Below are positions 32,446-43,987 of a stretch of 64,000 nt of DNA, piece by piece (the stretch's first letter is position 1; every line of letters begins with the position of its first letter). This DNA comes from Blasia pusilla. Its lineage: Eukaryota > Marchantiophyta > Marchantiopsida > Blasiales. The position numbers and the translations under genes are program-made. The DNA lies in NCBI GenBank assembly GCA_050084515.1, contig CM114272.1, positions 39,804,001-39,868,000 on the forward strand, read 5' to 3'. The notes below the pieces were generated by a model. The model searched no databases and was not told the DNA's origin. It worked only from the letters and a program-made list of their open reading frames with translations.

Positions 32446-34173
32446 TTGACGCAGTGGGAAGATGATGGATCGATGGACATTGGAAGATCAGATCATTTAT
32501 TGGTTTGGACAGAGTTGCAGCAAAGGCTAAAATGCTCGACCAAACCAGTGAAGAGAGTGATTAAGAAATGGAGGATAGAGGACTTCCAAGATGAGGGCAA
32601 CAAGGAGGTGTACATTGGCAATCTGGAAGAAAATCTCTTGGCATTTGACACTTTCATTGCATCTACCATCAAGACCTTTGGGTTCACAAGAACAACTGTG
32701 GACGTGGTGCTGGCATGGTGGGAGCGTGGAGTGTTAGATGCTGCCGAGATTTCTGTCGGCAGGAAATTGATAATATGCGGCAGAGCCATCAAATGGTGGT
32801 CCTTGGAACTCAAGGTAGCCATTGCCAAACGAAGGGAAGCGTATGCAACAAGTGCCAAAGCCAGGGACGATGCATCCTTGTGGGCAAAGTATGTGGCCCT
32901 ACGCAAGGAAACCCGTCTTCTTGTGCGCATGCAAAAGAAGAAATTGAACCAAGTGACATACTCATCCATCAATGAGAATTTCACTGAGAATCAAAAAAAG
33001 TTATGGATGGAAGTGCAGAAATTGAGCAAGGCCAGGGACAAAAACGACGTAAAGGCCTTGAAGAGAAAAGAAGGTGGAATGGTGACCATGGCTAAACAAA
33101 TCCGTCATGTGTTGGAAGACCATTACAAGGAGCTAGGCAGGAAGCCCGCTCAGACATCCCTTGAAGAGCAGAACTTCGAGAGGGTGGTGGAGGATTTTGT
33201 TAAGATACAACGGGAGAAGGTAGATGATGAGGTTGAGCTGGGCAACCCACATAACGATTGGTTCTCCCTAGCTGAGGTGGGAGCAGCGATCAAAGAACTT
33301 GTGAACCACAAAGCAGGCGGTGGTGATGAACTTGTGAATGAGCTATTGAAGTATGGCGATGCTGCTATGGCTCGTTCTCTAGTGAGTCTCTTCAACCTGG
33401 TCTGGCGGGCAGAAGTCATCCCACAAAGATGGTGGGTGGGAGTCATCATGAACCTCTTCAAGAAGGGTGAGCGAGAAGACCCTGGAAACTACAGGGGTAT
33501 TACATTGTTGAGTGTAGTCGGGAAGCTCCTTTGTTGTATACTCAACAATAGGATCTCTGTGTACTGGAGGAGAATTGTCATCATCAAGGAAGGCCAGGCT
33601 GGCTTCCGGCAAGCCCGAGGATGCGTGGATCACATCTTCACCTTTAGTCAGATTATCCAGGGTAGGAAAAAAGAGGGGAAACCCACCTATTGCTTCTTCT
33701 TGGACCTCAAGAAGGCATATGACACTGTATGGCATGACGGGCTATCTTATAGCTTGTGGAAGGCGGGGCTGAGAGGGAAAATGTGGAGGGTGGTGGAGAA
33801 GATGTACCAGAACACAAGGAGTATAGTTCTGGTGAATGGAAAAAAGAGTGGGAAATTAGACATCAAGCAAGGAGTGGCTCAAGGATGCCCGCTCTCCCCC
33901 ACTCTCTTCAACCTTTTCGTGAATTCCCTATTGGAAGAAATGGAGGATAGTGGACTAGGCATACGGGTGGGCAACAGCTTTGTTGTTGCCCAAATGTTTG
34001 CTGATGACTTTGGTGGCCTCGAGGAAACAGGAGAGAAACTCCAAGAGATGATCTCCCTGACCAAAATCTGGTGTGACATGTGGGGCATGGAGGCAAATGT
34101 ACTGAAGTGCAGTGTGATGATTTTCAATGGCAAGGAGGAGGACCAAGACCAACAATGGTACTGGGGCGAATAA
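32446..34173 (+). pseudogene. LINE reverse transcriptase
   Basis: Non-LTR RT. The block WWVGVIMNLFKKGEREDPGN and YRGITLLSVVGKLLC form the fingers. The palm has CFFLDLKKAYDTVWHDGL with the first Asp, GVAQGCPLSPTLFNLFVN, and MFADDFGGL with the catalytic Asp pair near 34000. It is continuous over 575 residues, with a TAA at 34171-34173 where Gln (CAA) would restore the flow into the next segment in the same frame. The catalytic motifs look intact. Confidence 0.92.
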
Positions 34174-34185
34174 GAGATCCCCGGT

Positions 34186-35374
34186 GTGGCTACATACACC
34201 TATCTCGGCATAGAATTCTCGGAAGATTGCATGTGGGATGCACACATTAAGAAGACTACTGAGAAAGGCCACAAGAAGGTGAACGGTCTGTCCACATTCC
34301 TACACTGCCGGGATATCACATCAGAAGTAAAGCGCTCTGTCATTTTGCATACCATTCGTCCCTTGCTGGAATATGGGGCAGCACTGTGGGATACCAACAC
34401 CAAACAAAGGGATAGGCTTGAAGCTGTACAGCTGAAGGCGTTTCAGGGTATGATGTCAACCTCATCACGAACAACCCAAGTTGGTGTGAGATCAGAACTA
34501 GGTGTGGAACCCTTGGAGGATAGACGTGACACTGCCAAGTTGAAATGGTGGAGGCAGCTGGAGACAATGGACTCCCATCGCTATCCTAAAGAGGTGATGG
34601 GGAAACCTGGACCCAAAGAAGACCCGTAAAGCAAGCCAAATCTTGGACGAAAAAGGTTCAAGAGATTGTGCAAGCTTCCAAGCTCCCAGCAGAGCTTGAA
34701 TTGTGGGAGCAAGATGAGAAAGCATTCATGGATACTATAACCAAAGCAGTGGGCAAACGCTCACAGCAGAACAACATGGAGGAAGCCATGAAAATGTCTG
34801 ACCTCTCTCTCTTGACGGGATATCCCGAGAAGGCAAAACTGAAGAACTATTTGCGGGGAACCCCTTGCTTGGGAACTCGGCTCAAGTTCAAGTTCATAAC
34901 GGGAAAAGTCTCCTTGAAGCATAAGAAAAGCAGGATGGGAACACAACTAAACTTTTACGCCTTGTGTGACGATGGGGATGAAACCTCTAGTCATTACTTG
35001 GTCTCCTGCGCAAAATTCACAACTCACAGAGCAAGAGCTTATGCTGATATTGCTAAGCTGGTAGCACTAGAATTGTTCAACACATTCAGTAGCCTTGATT
35101 CATTGCCCAAAGCTGCTGCATTGGTAAGTAATGACTATTGGGGATCCCAATCAGGTAAAGTAGATGGTGTGGTGAAGAATTTCTTGGTTGACACTTGGAA
35201 GCTCCGCACAAATACGTTGTGTGGTCAGCACTCACACTATATGAGAGTGTCTCCCTCCTCTCATATGGTACCTTCTTCACTTGCTTCTCTCTCTACACTC
35301 ATCCTAGTCTCAAGTACCGTCCAACAAGGGCGCGGGGTCTATGGTCGCAAGGCTACAACAGACACTACTTAATG
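34186..35374 (+). pseudogene. LINE C-terminal region with zinc knuckle
   Basis: Same frame as RT to TAA 34627, containing TYLGIEFSEDCMWDAHIKK and RPLLEYGAALWDT, the usual post-RT region of plant LINEs. A one-base shift near 34615 leads to the last segment, with a CCHC knuckle in LCDDGDETSSHYLVSC near 34960-35010. Here the first Cys is Tyr (FYALC), whereas the duplicated copy at 35460 keeps it (SCAFC). The segment runs to about 35374, then the (TC)n tail. Confidence 0.8.
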
Positions 35375-35378
35375 AGTA

Positions 35379-35380
<2 letters not shown>

Positions 35381-35422
<42 letters not shown>
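35381..35422 (+). repeat. (TC)n microsatellite, LINE tail 1
   Basis: Uninterrupted TC repeats, 42 bp, directly after the LINE 3' end. Confidence 0.95.
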
Positions 35423-35425
<3 letters not shown>

Positions 35426-35426
35426 A

Positions 35427-35870
35427 AAAGAAAAGCATGATGGGAACACAACTAGACTCTTGTGCCTTTTGTGACGATGGGGATGAAACCTCTAGTCATT
35501 ACTTGGTCTCTTGCGCAAAATTCACAACATATAGAGCAAGAGCATATGCTGATATTGCTAAACCGGTAACACCAGGATTGTTCAACACATTCAGTAGCCT
35601 TGATTCATTGCCCAAAGGTGTTGCACTGGTAAGTAATATCTATTGGGGATCCCAATCAGGTAAAGTAGATGGTGTGGTGAAGAGTTTCTTGGTTGACACT
35701 TGGAAGCTCCGCACAAACACGTTGTTTGGTCAACACTCACACTATATGAGAGTGTCTTCCTCTTCTCATATGGTACCTTCTTCACTTGCTTCTCTCTCTA
35801 CACTCATCCTAGTCTCAAGCACCGTCCAACCAGGGCGCGGGAACTATGGTCGCAAGGCTACAACATGCAT

Positions 35871-35872
<2 letters not shown>
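35427..35872 (+). mobile_element. 5'-truncated second LINE copy
   Basis: Repeats the last 450 bp of the LINE (34923-35374) with a modest number of differences, and again ends in (TC)n. Its knuckle retains both N-terminal Cys. It could be an independent 5'-truncated insertion into the first copy's (TC)n tail, or a tandem duplication. Confidence 0.85.

Positions 35873-35959
<87 letters not shown>
35873..35959 (+). repeat. (CT)n microsatellite, LINE tail 2
   Basis: 87 bp of pure CT repeats running straight into a CT-rich position of the DNMT-family LTR (next bases catgtcaagcc). Confidence 0.95.
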
Positions 35960-35961
<2 letters not shown>

Positions 35962-36463
35962 GTCAAGCCATCAAACCAAATCCACTCTTCTAATGAGAGG
36001 CTTGGATTACTCACAAGACAAAGAGGACCATAGCTTTGCCGCCTCATTCCAAGAGATTTAAAAAGAGAGAATGATCCTTGGGTATACCCCCTTCCTTTCC
36101 AAATATCTTTCCACACGAGAACCTATGCTCCCAAGTCATCTCCTTGGCTCTCAAGTATCACTTCCCAAAGTGGAAAGTCAACTATACTCCTAATGATAAC
36201 TTACCCAAAATAGTACTTAAAGTTTCTCTATCAAGCTCTAAATGAGCCGAAATGAAGAGGAAATCTGCTCGCTCAAGTTACCCGTAGACTCAGTACGTCA
36301 TTCCCAATCTTTGAAGCTATCCTCAAATATCCTCGAGGACACTCTACCTTAAACTCGTCGATCCATCCAAAATATGGGACACTTGTTGTACGTACACATT
36401 GCTATACAACATACATCATTGTTATAGAATACACACAAACACACAAGATACCACACTAGCTCA
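35960..36463 (-). repeat. 3' LTR of a DNMT/PHD-family element, truncated
   Basis: In minus orientation starts TGAGCTAG at 36463, just after the element's 3' internal end, and runs to the (CT)n tract. It aligns with 58865-58291 and, inverted, with 10187-10697. The far end is lost at the LINE. Confidence 0.7.
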
Positions 36464-36901
36464 TGGTATCTAGACATCGAGATGATCGAGTCTATAAATA
36501 TCTCCAATCAGCCACCTAGCGGCTGGTTAGGTCCCTCTAACTCTAGACATCCATCTATCCCTACCTACCATGACACATATCCAAGGTTGCATGCGGACAA
36601 AGTCCGTGTCCGTGTCCGCAAACTTATGTCCATCCTATGGACGGACATGTCCATGCGGGCCCGCACCCAAGGTCGCCCACAGCCAACACCCATTGTGTGG
36701 CGTGCAGCCTGGCCTGGGGCAGGCTTGATGCGGGCTCAAGGCCCGAAAAATTTGGTTCGGTAGATCATCTTTTGGTCCGCCGGACCAAGTTTTGGTCCAA
36801 CGGACCAAATTTTTGCGGGCCCTCGAGCCCGCACTCTGCCCGCCCTGAGCTTATCCTTATCACAGACATAACTATGGATCTATGACTCCCTAGTTTCCAC
36901 A

Positions 36902-37237
36902 CTATGTATATCTGGGACATATCCCTTGTATCAGAGGAACCCTAGTAAGAGGTGGCGTCAAACATACCATGTGCCACCCTCTCGAACACCCGTCATAGAC
37001 TAACATAGTGGTTGGACTACAGGCAAAACCACACAACATAATGTTATGTAAGCTTGCAAGAACTATTGCTAAGCTTGTATCAATTATATCGTCAATGTTA
37101 GGAAAGTAACATGGTGCATAGTTATGTACATGGTCCTTCCAAACCATACCATAGCACCCCTCTAATAAGAGAACACCAGATGGTGAGACATCAGGCACTT
37201 GCAAGATGGTGCACCTTGTGGTCATATCCAACATCAT
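36902..37237 (-). pseudogene. integrase C-terminus with degraded PHD finger
   Basis: Reads GVLLLEGCYGMVWKDHVHNY, then a PHD-like Cys/His array ending near 36902. Compared with the copy at 59095-59445, CDGC is YDGC and the last CPKC is CPRY, so two zinc ligands have changed from Cys to Tyr by G-to-A steps. WHMVCLTPPL is kept. It precedes the LTR by about 440 bp. Confidence 0.75.
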
Positions 37238-37599
37238 AGTTGTTGTCTACTTGAAGTAGACATAGTCTCCTTGATGAAACCTTCGGATTGTCGATCGATA
37301 ACCATCTACTCAAATAGTCACATACCTCAAAATATCACGATGTTACGCAATCACCAAGTTCTCAAATGCCATGGGCATAACTCTCTAAAACAACTCAGCC
37401 CTTTGAGAACATGCTTGTATCTATACATCAACTACTATACCCACTACAACCAAGGACCCACCCTCATACGAGCTATACTTCTCCTTTGCAATGTTGTTTG
37501 AGCGACTAACTTAAGCCACTACATACTCTCTACCCTCATTGTCATGTTGGATGAGCATTGCTCCAAGCCCCGATATTTTTCAATCTGTATGCACAAACT

Positions 37600-38030
37600 T
37601 GACTCAAATCTGTAGGGCATGGAATGCGTGAGATAGCCTCTACCTTCGTTTGCTAAACACCAAGGCCACCTAGCTATATCGTGTGACCCAAGTACTCATT
37701 TTGGTTGTAGAAGAACTTGCACTTGCCTAGTTGTAGCTTCAACCCATATAACTACAATCATCGAAATATCTCCTTCAGATGTCGCTCATGCTCTTCAACT
37801 GGGACGCTAAAGACTACGATGTCATTAATATAACATCTGAAAAATCTAGGCTTGGCACGATTCTATCCATGACTCTCTAAAACTCTATCGGACGATCTTT
37901 AACCCCATTGGTAAAAACCGCCATTGGTACGAACAATCCTTCCTGTGAGGATCGATGCCCCAAAATGTCGTGTTCTGCTTATCCTCCAATCGGATAGGCA
38001 GTTGATGGTATCCACCTTGGAGATCACTAG
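37600..38030 (-). pseudogene. RT fragment of DNMT/PHD-family element
   Basis: Minus-strand frames give CYINDIVVFSVPVEEHERHL, LYGLKLQLGKCKFFYNQNEYLGHTI and VEAISH, close to 17020-17250 of the DNMT element. YIDD is YIND, so catalysis is lost. An RNase H-like block with EGREYVVA and EKYSSYEG follows at about 37570-37480. Confidence 0.75.
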
Positions 38031-39951
38031 TAGAAAAGGAGTCATTTTTAACCCATATCTTTGTGACTTGTGTTACTTAGAGACATTTCAACTACATTTA
38101 GTTACTCCGAGATTGACCTATTGACTCGTGCATTACTCACACGATAGTGGAGTCACAATTACTTACTAGTGTAAACTCATAGGAAGCTACTTTAATTCAA
38201 TTTAGTTGGGATAGAGGTGTATATCAAAGTCTGAAAATAAGGCATGTAATATGTGAAATGAAGTCAATACTATTTTCTTTCAAAAGTATGACATAGACTA
38301 TGTAATACAAGTGTATTCTAAAACTTGAGAAAACTCACTACGGCCCCTACTACCACCGGTTATACTGAATTCTTCAACCTGGTAGCGACACGTCCCTCTC
38401 ATGTGCAGGGGAAGAAGTCGCTCTCTAGGAAAGAGGCTCCTCTCAATAGCAAGAAGAATTTCAATAGATAGTGAGGGAAGGATGGTGTTGGAAGATCTTG
38501 AGAGATGGCGATCAAGTTTGTTGGACTAGGAGTTGTAGAGTTATCCGGAGCCTAAGGACTACATTTTGATCCCTGTTTTCGCAGTCTTTCTCTTGGCAGT
38601 GCGCTGCGCACTAGACATTTACATTTTCAAGAATGCTGACAAAACATTTGTATTCAGGAAAGATGGATGAATGTAAGTTGACGGGAATTAGCGACGTAGA
38701 CAAAGAGTCGTTGGAAAGGATATTAGTTAAGTTCAAAGAGTCATTGTGGAAATTGTGTTATTTCCTCTCAAGTGAAGCGTTTGCGTAAGCTGCCACTTAC
38801 AATGAGGAGTTCTTTTGTAAGTCATATTGAATTTGGATCATGTCTTCTTCGTCGATTTAAGCTTCAATCCTAGGTTCTACTTATCAACAACCACCTACAT
38901 ATAGTTGCACAAAATTGCAGAAGGATTGTGTAGCACATGTTTAAGCCTGTGATATTCTAAATAAAACTTATTTGTTCAAATACTTAACGGAGGTGTTGCA
39001 CGATTAATCAAATATGCATCCGACCGTGATGCTCCTAGACCACGACCAGTCTTATGACCGCTTGTTCAATATTTGTTGGGGCCCATCGGATCCATAGTGA
39101 GGACGGCACGTTACTAGATCTAGAATCATGAGCCTTTATAGCCCCAAGTGAGCAATTTTGAGCGAGGTGCTTGTTGAGATGTTCATAAAATCCTTGAGTT
39201 TGGATGATAACTCATGGCCCGTAAATCAGACTTTGAGAATATTTTCCGAGTTGTATGAGTGCGGAAGAAGGATTTCAATTGCAGCAAGTTAATGAGCTAT
39301 ATTTCCTCCTATGTGTAGCGTCGAATTGAGCGAACTCATAGTGAACTACGCTTGGAGTTTATGTGCACTCTAGCTTTTTTTTTCATGGGTGCAAGTGGGG
39401 AAATTCTTAGAATTTTAGAGCTCCAAAGTTTCTTCAATTGTCTCCGCTAGTGGCACCTGTACATTCCACCTATTGCATTCTTGCACATGAGACATGTGAA
39501 TGTAGACGAGTGAGTTGAAAGCTGCTTTATGTTGAGGTGAGGGCTTTGGACTACCAATGTGAAGACTTGATGGAAAATCTATGTTGAGAGCCTCGCCCAG
39601 GCATGTTAAAATGTTAGTTTCATCCAAATCAATCGTTGATGAGATTTATCAATGTCTACTAGGTTCGTTAGTTTCCGAAGAATTTATGATGGGTGTCGCT
39701 TTCTAGATTGCTTAAAACTTCATAAGTTTGTGATGCCCAAGGAAAATTCTAAAACGAAGAGCCATATGGATGTTGAAGGAGTTACATAGCTAAATGTGTA
39801 CTCGAGTCCTTGTGAGGAATCCAAGTTTTGTGTAGATGATTAGTCACCGAGCAAACAAGAGGTCCACTTTATTGCACACTAAGAGATTCCTGCAGACTAC
39901 TTCACCATCAAGAGTTTTTTTCACGAACTTTTGGTTATCTATGACTAGTCG
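38031..39951. other. no recognised feature
   Basis: About 1.9 kb without convincing open frames, RNA genes or repeats shared with the rest of the window. Confidence 0.4.
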
Positions 39952-40947
39952 TATCGTGCGCCTACTCTCCTTGAACGTCAATCTTAGTGTCGCGGAAGCG
40001 TACATTCAATAGGACACGCTCTCATCGCCAACCTGGACCCAAACGCACTCACGTTAGTCTGGCTTTGGGCCAAGCGGCCTTCCAACCCACCGAGTCCTCA
40101 ACTCGGCATTTCATCAAGCTCAACCTTCCCTCATTCCTAGGTTCCCAAACACGGCAAGTCCTTCAAGACTTGGAACAGACTTTCTGGTTAGTCCAGGAGC
40201 CTAAAATCGCACTTGCGCACCTACCGGTCCCAATTGTTCAATGGACCTCGTACGAGTTCCTAGCCAGGACCCAAGTAATTGAGTCGCGGGTTGGAATCCA
40301 AGAGGGATCTATAAAATTCACCGCAATAGACTTGGTTCAGGTTTTCAAGCCCAACTCCAAACTCCCGATCCATTCCATGCCCTTGAGCCGCCCTGTGGCG
40401 CCCAAAGTGGGGTTCAAGTCCCAAGCACTCTTGGAGACCTTCCCCCTTACTAGTACTTCTAGGGATCTCCACTAAACCCCCACCTTTGGAAAAGGATGGT
40501 TGGGCCCTTCATTGTGGCCTGACTCTACTTATAGTCATTTTTGGGTTGTTTCTTAGCCACTACTTGTGCGTTTGTAGAGATCTTTAGTGCGTCTGAACCA
40601 ACTTTCTATAAGCTTTCCAACGCATCTATATTTGTCCCAAACGCATCTTGGCACTAGAATTAATGGCCATAGATAGAGTTAGAAACTCTCAAACGCTAGT
40701 GGCATCCCAAATCCGGATCTCTACCTTTGGCAACCCACTTCCTAGACTTGAATCATCTCAAGTCTTGATCCGCGTTTGGTCCAGGTTTCTCAGTCGCGAC
40801 CACAACATATGAAACGCGAAGCCTTGCTTGCGTCTCGTCTCTTGTCTCTTCTCCGAGACCACTCCAACGCGCAAACCATATTAGCGTGAGCCCGCTAGTG
40901 TTCCGATGTTCCGCTTTGGCGCTCGTTTGGTCATGAGGGTCACGACA
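39952..40947 (-). repeat. 3' LTR of inverted chromovirus (996 bp)
   Basis: Minus strand starts TGTCGTGACC after the purine tract and ends GCGCACGATA, the last CA being TA here. The ends agree with 4059-5079. The 162-residue open frame at 39987-40475 lies inside and opposite to it and is not considered a gene. Confidence 0.85.
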
Positions 40948-41636
40948 CTCACCCCTCTTTAGAGGTTGATGCCCTCATCACCGCAAACCTTTGTTGTGTC
41001 AAGTCCACTAGGCAGCCTATCCCTTGATATCGAATTGAGTTATGGTGGCTAACCCGCAATTCCTCTTAAGTCGCAAGTTTTTGCTTTGCACCACTTAGAA
41101 TTATTAGCATCTCCTCTTCGATAAGCCTGGACTCGTTCCAAAGAACTAACCTATCAAATAAGCTAACTAAGTGTGCAACCTTAGACTCTTCTGGCTCACT
41201 CTTGTAAACATCACACCTGTTTACCCGGTCCACAAATCATACTATTATTGGGTCTCTCTCGTATTCAACTTAGGCGTGTCACTAAGTTTACTCATGCTAC
41301 CACAAGTAAGATCACCCCAAGCCCCAAGACAGATTCATCTGCCCCGCCGACGCTAGGGCGAGCCTGAGTGTCATCCAACACTTGGTCTTGTTCTAGGTGC
41401 TTATCCAAATACGAGCTTTCACCTCAAATACTCTTATCTCTCCTCTTGACTTACATCCTAAGCATATGATGAACGACTCATAGCCATGCACTACCACATA
41501 CAAATTGCAATGAAACACTAGCATCGAATCTCCAAATCCATGCATTCTTTATTGCAACACTAGCCTGTTCTAGTTACAACGGCCTTCGGCCGAAGATTCC
41601 AATGGTCACAAGTCATGTCCTTAGCTTCTCCGCGTA
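40948..41636 (-). other. polypurine tract and 3' untranslated region
   Basis: The tract aaagaggggtgag (minus strand, at 40960-40948) precedes the LTR. The rest is non-coding, matching 3365-4058 in length and position. Confidence 0.65.
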
Positions 41637-42401
41637 CTAATGTATGTGCTTCTCTTGCATCCGCTTGAAGTCCTTCAACAACTCTTGCCCGTGTTCCAAA
41701 TCTGCCTCCGCAATCCAAGTCGCCTCCTTCACATGGTAGCCCTTCCATTTAACCAAGTACTTGTACTTGTTGGCTCGACGCCTCAAATGCAAGATGGTCT
41801 CCACCTCGAACTCCGGTTCTTCATTCACAATTACCGGTTGCGGTCTCAACACTTGTCTCCGCTCGAAGTGCCCATTATCTTGAAGATATTTCTTCAACAA
41901 TGACACATAAAAGGCCGGGTGAATCTTGAACTCTTTCGACAGCTCCAATGTATACACATCCTCAAACGGGTTCGCCATAATCACATACGGTCCAACATAC
42001 TTGCCAGATAGCTTTGCAGACAACTCTTTCAGAAGAGTGAGATTCTTCACACTCAACCACACTTGCTCCCCAACTTGGAATCATACTTGACGCCTACTCT
42101 TGTTAGCATGCTTAACGTACCTCATTTGAGCCTTTTCAATACTTTGCCTTGCTCGCTCTTCCCGTTCTCGCATCTCTACTAACAAACCTTTTGTCGTCGC
42201 TTGTCGTGTCCATGCCAATGTAGTACCCTTCGAAAGGGCTAGGTCAAGAGGCCCTTCTAGCTCTCGTCCATTTGCCAGAAGAAACGGAGATTCTCTAGTT
42301 GCAGAATGCTTGGTCGAGTTGTAGCAGTACTCTGCCATGCTTAGCCACTTGACCCAATCTTGCTGATCCGCCCTCTCATAATTCCTTAAGTACTGATTCA
42401 C
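41637..42401 (-). pseudogene. integrase C-terminal part with intact chromodomain
   Basis: Continues from the integrase core with QYLRNYERADQQDWVKWLSM and EYCYNSTKHSATRESPFLL, then after TGA 42081 the FQVGEQVWLSVKNL module. The chromodomain at the C-terminus reads EFEVETILHLRRRANKYKYL, then VKWKGYHVKEATWIAEADL, and ends at TAA/TAG near 41637. Aromatic cage positions (first Phe/Tyr-type residue, Trp of VKWKGY, later Trp of ATW) are present. Chromodomains steer chromovirus integration to methylated H3 chromatin. Confidence 0.88.
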
Positions 42402-43232
42402 GATTGAGTTTACCTTTCCAGTCTGCCCATCCGTTTGTGGATGAAAAGCAGTACTAAAACTCAGCTTGGTCTTAAACCTTCTGAAAAAGTGCTTCTAGAA
42501 AGCACTGGTAAATTTTGGATCTCGATCTGAAACAATGCTCCTTGGCAAACCGTGAGCCCGCCACCTGCCATCCAAGAACAGTTGTGAAGTCGTATAAGCC
42601 GTTGCGGAATCCACCGTCGGCACGAATCTCCCTAACTTGCTAAACCGATCAACAATCACAAGTATAGCGTTGTATCCCTCAAATTTTGAAAGACTCGTGA
42701 TGAAATCCATACTCACACTTTGCAAGGGTCCTTCTGGAATCGGCAAGGGATGCAACAAGCCTTGTTTCTTATCATAAGAAACTCTGTTTTCTTGGTAGGT
42801 TATATAGGTCTTCACATATTGAGCAACATCCTCTTTCATGTTGGGCCAGGAGAACCGCTTAGACAAAACAGCCAGCGTAGATTTCTCTCCTTTATGTCCT
42901 GCCAAGGGTCCGTCATGACATTCCGTTAACACCTTGGTCCGCATCCTGCCTTGCCCCACGTAGATCCCGCTCTGCTTGAACCTTAGTAAACCATGCCTCA
43001 AACTTATGTTGGCCACCTTCTCACCCTGCTTCAACCTCCTCAGATACTCCATTGCTTGGGAGTCTCTCATGTATCCTTCATGAATCCTTCTCTCCAGATC
43101 TATTTCTTTAGGGAACATTGCTCTCAAGACCTGTGTCGTCGATGGCATGTGCTCCTCCTTGCGACTCAACGCATCTGGAATCACATTATCTTTCCCTGGC
43201 TTGTGAATCAACTCAACATCCATCAATGCCAA
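42402..43232 (-). pseudogene. integrase zinc finger and core, active site lost
   Basis: HMPSTTQVLRAMFPKEIDLE leads into the zinc finger, where the Cys pair CVTC of the relative reads YITY, so zinc binding is lost. The core keeps SMDFITSL and SDRDPKF, but the Glu block reads QTDGQTGKVNS, with Gly replacing the catalytic Glu. TAG 42495 replaces Trp in SAFWKH. These are mostly G-to-A or C-to-T changes. Confidence 0.88.
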
Positions 43233-43987
43233 AGTATCATGCCATCACAATTATTTTGGTGTCACTCCATCCTGGGTCTCAAAATACTTGAGTGATATAT
43301 TATCGGTGAACACTCGAGTTTTGTGAAGTCCCAAATAGTGACGCCACTTCCTCAAACAATGGACCACCGCAAACAACTCTTTCTCATGAGTAGGCCATCT
43401 CTTTTCAATGTCCCTAAGCTTCTTGCTCTCGTATGCTATAGGTCTCCCTTCTTGCATTAACATTCCTGCAATTGCGAAATCACTAGCATCAGTATGCACC
43501 TCGAATGGTTTGTCAAACTCCGGAAACTTCAATACTGGTTCATGCGATAGAATCTGCTTCACTCGGCTGAACGCCTCATTAACTTCCTGGGTCCAAGTCG
43601 TGTTGGCAAACTTTGCTGTCCAATCCCGTGAGAGGTCTCACAATTCCGGAAAAGTTCTTCACATAAGTGCCATAGAACTGCACCGCACCTATGAACCTCC
43701 TCATCCCCTTTACAGTGGACGGCGGTTCCCACTTGGCAATTGCTTTCACCTTCTCCATGTCTGGACTGACGCCATCTACGCTTACCATGTGAACCAAGAA
43801 TTTGATCTTGCTCAATCCGAATTCACTCTGCTCTACATTCGCATACAGCTGATTCGCCCTTAGCTTTGACAAGACCGCTCTCACATGTCAAGCGTGCTCC
43901 TCCAATGACTTCGAATAGATAAGTATATCATTAATGTAGATGATAACATACTCATTCTTCTCCTTGTGAAAAATGGATTTCATCAAG
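43233..43987 (-). pseudogene. RT C-terminal part and RNase H
   Basis: RT from about NSIFHKE onward: VIIYINDILIYS has Asn in place of the first catalytic Asp. A TGA follows in EEHA-stop-HV (Arg expected), and a one-base insertion near 43625 separates RT from RNase H. RNase H (43562-43251) keeps FEVHTDASDFAIAGML, the Glu of THEKELFAVVH and RVFTDNISLKYF. Two further stops (TAA, TGA) lie between it and the integrase. Confidence 0.88.

Larger units (their letters stand above)
31114..35374 (+). mobile_element. EEP-type LINE retrotransposon
   Basis: One frame from 31114 to 34629 contains an endonuclease/exonuclease/phosphatase domain, RT and a C-terminal region; after a one-base shift it continues to about 35374, followed by (TC)n. 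The frame has TGA 32053, TGA 32434, TAA 34171 and TAA 34627 and is otherwise well preserved, so insertion is relatively young. The 5' end is not defined by a target duplication. A 5'-truncated second copy of the last 450 bp follows immediately. Confidence 0.88.
36463..38030 (-). mobile_element. DNMT/PHD-family retroelement, 3' part, decayed
   Basis: Read leftwards: RT (38030-37600), RNase H fragment (about 37580-37440), integrase C-terminus (about 37440-37240), PHD finger (to 36902), 3' region and LTR. RNase H jumps directly to the integrase C-terminus, so most of the integrase is deleted. RT residues match the DNMT element's RT at 16967-17293 (EEHERHL, KCKFFY). This copy links the DNMT-type RT to the PHD finger. 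Confidence 0.75.

Noticed and set aside
35341-36033. 230-residue open frame with long Ser-Leu repeats
   Set aside because: Produced by reading through (TC)n microsatellites; the real signal is a truncated LINE 3' end.
39987-40475. 162-residue open frame inside the chromovirus LTR
   Set aside because: It lies wholly in an LTR, on the opposite strand, and the equivalent LTR at 4059-5079 does not keep the frame.
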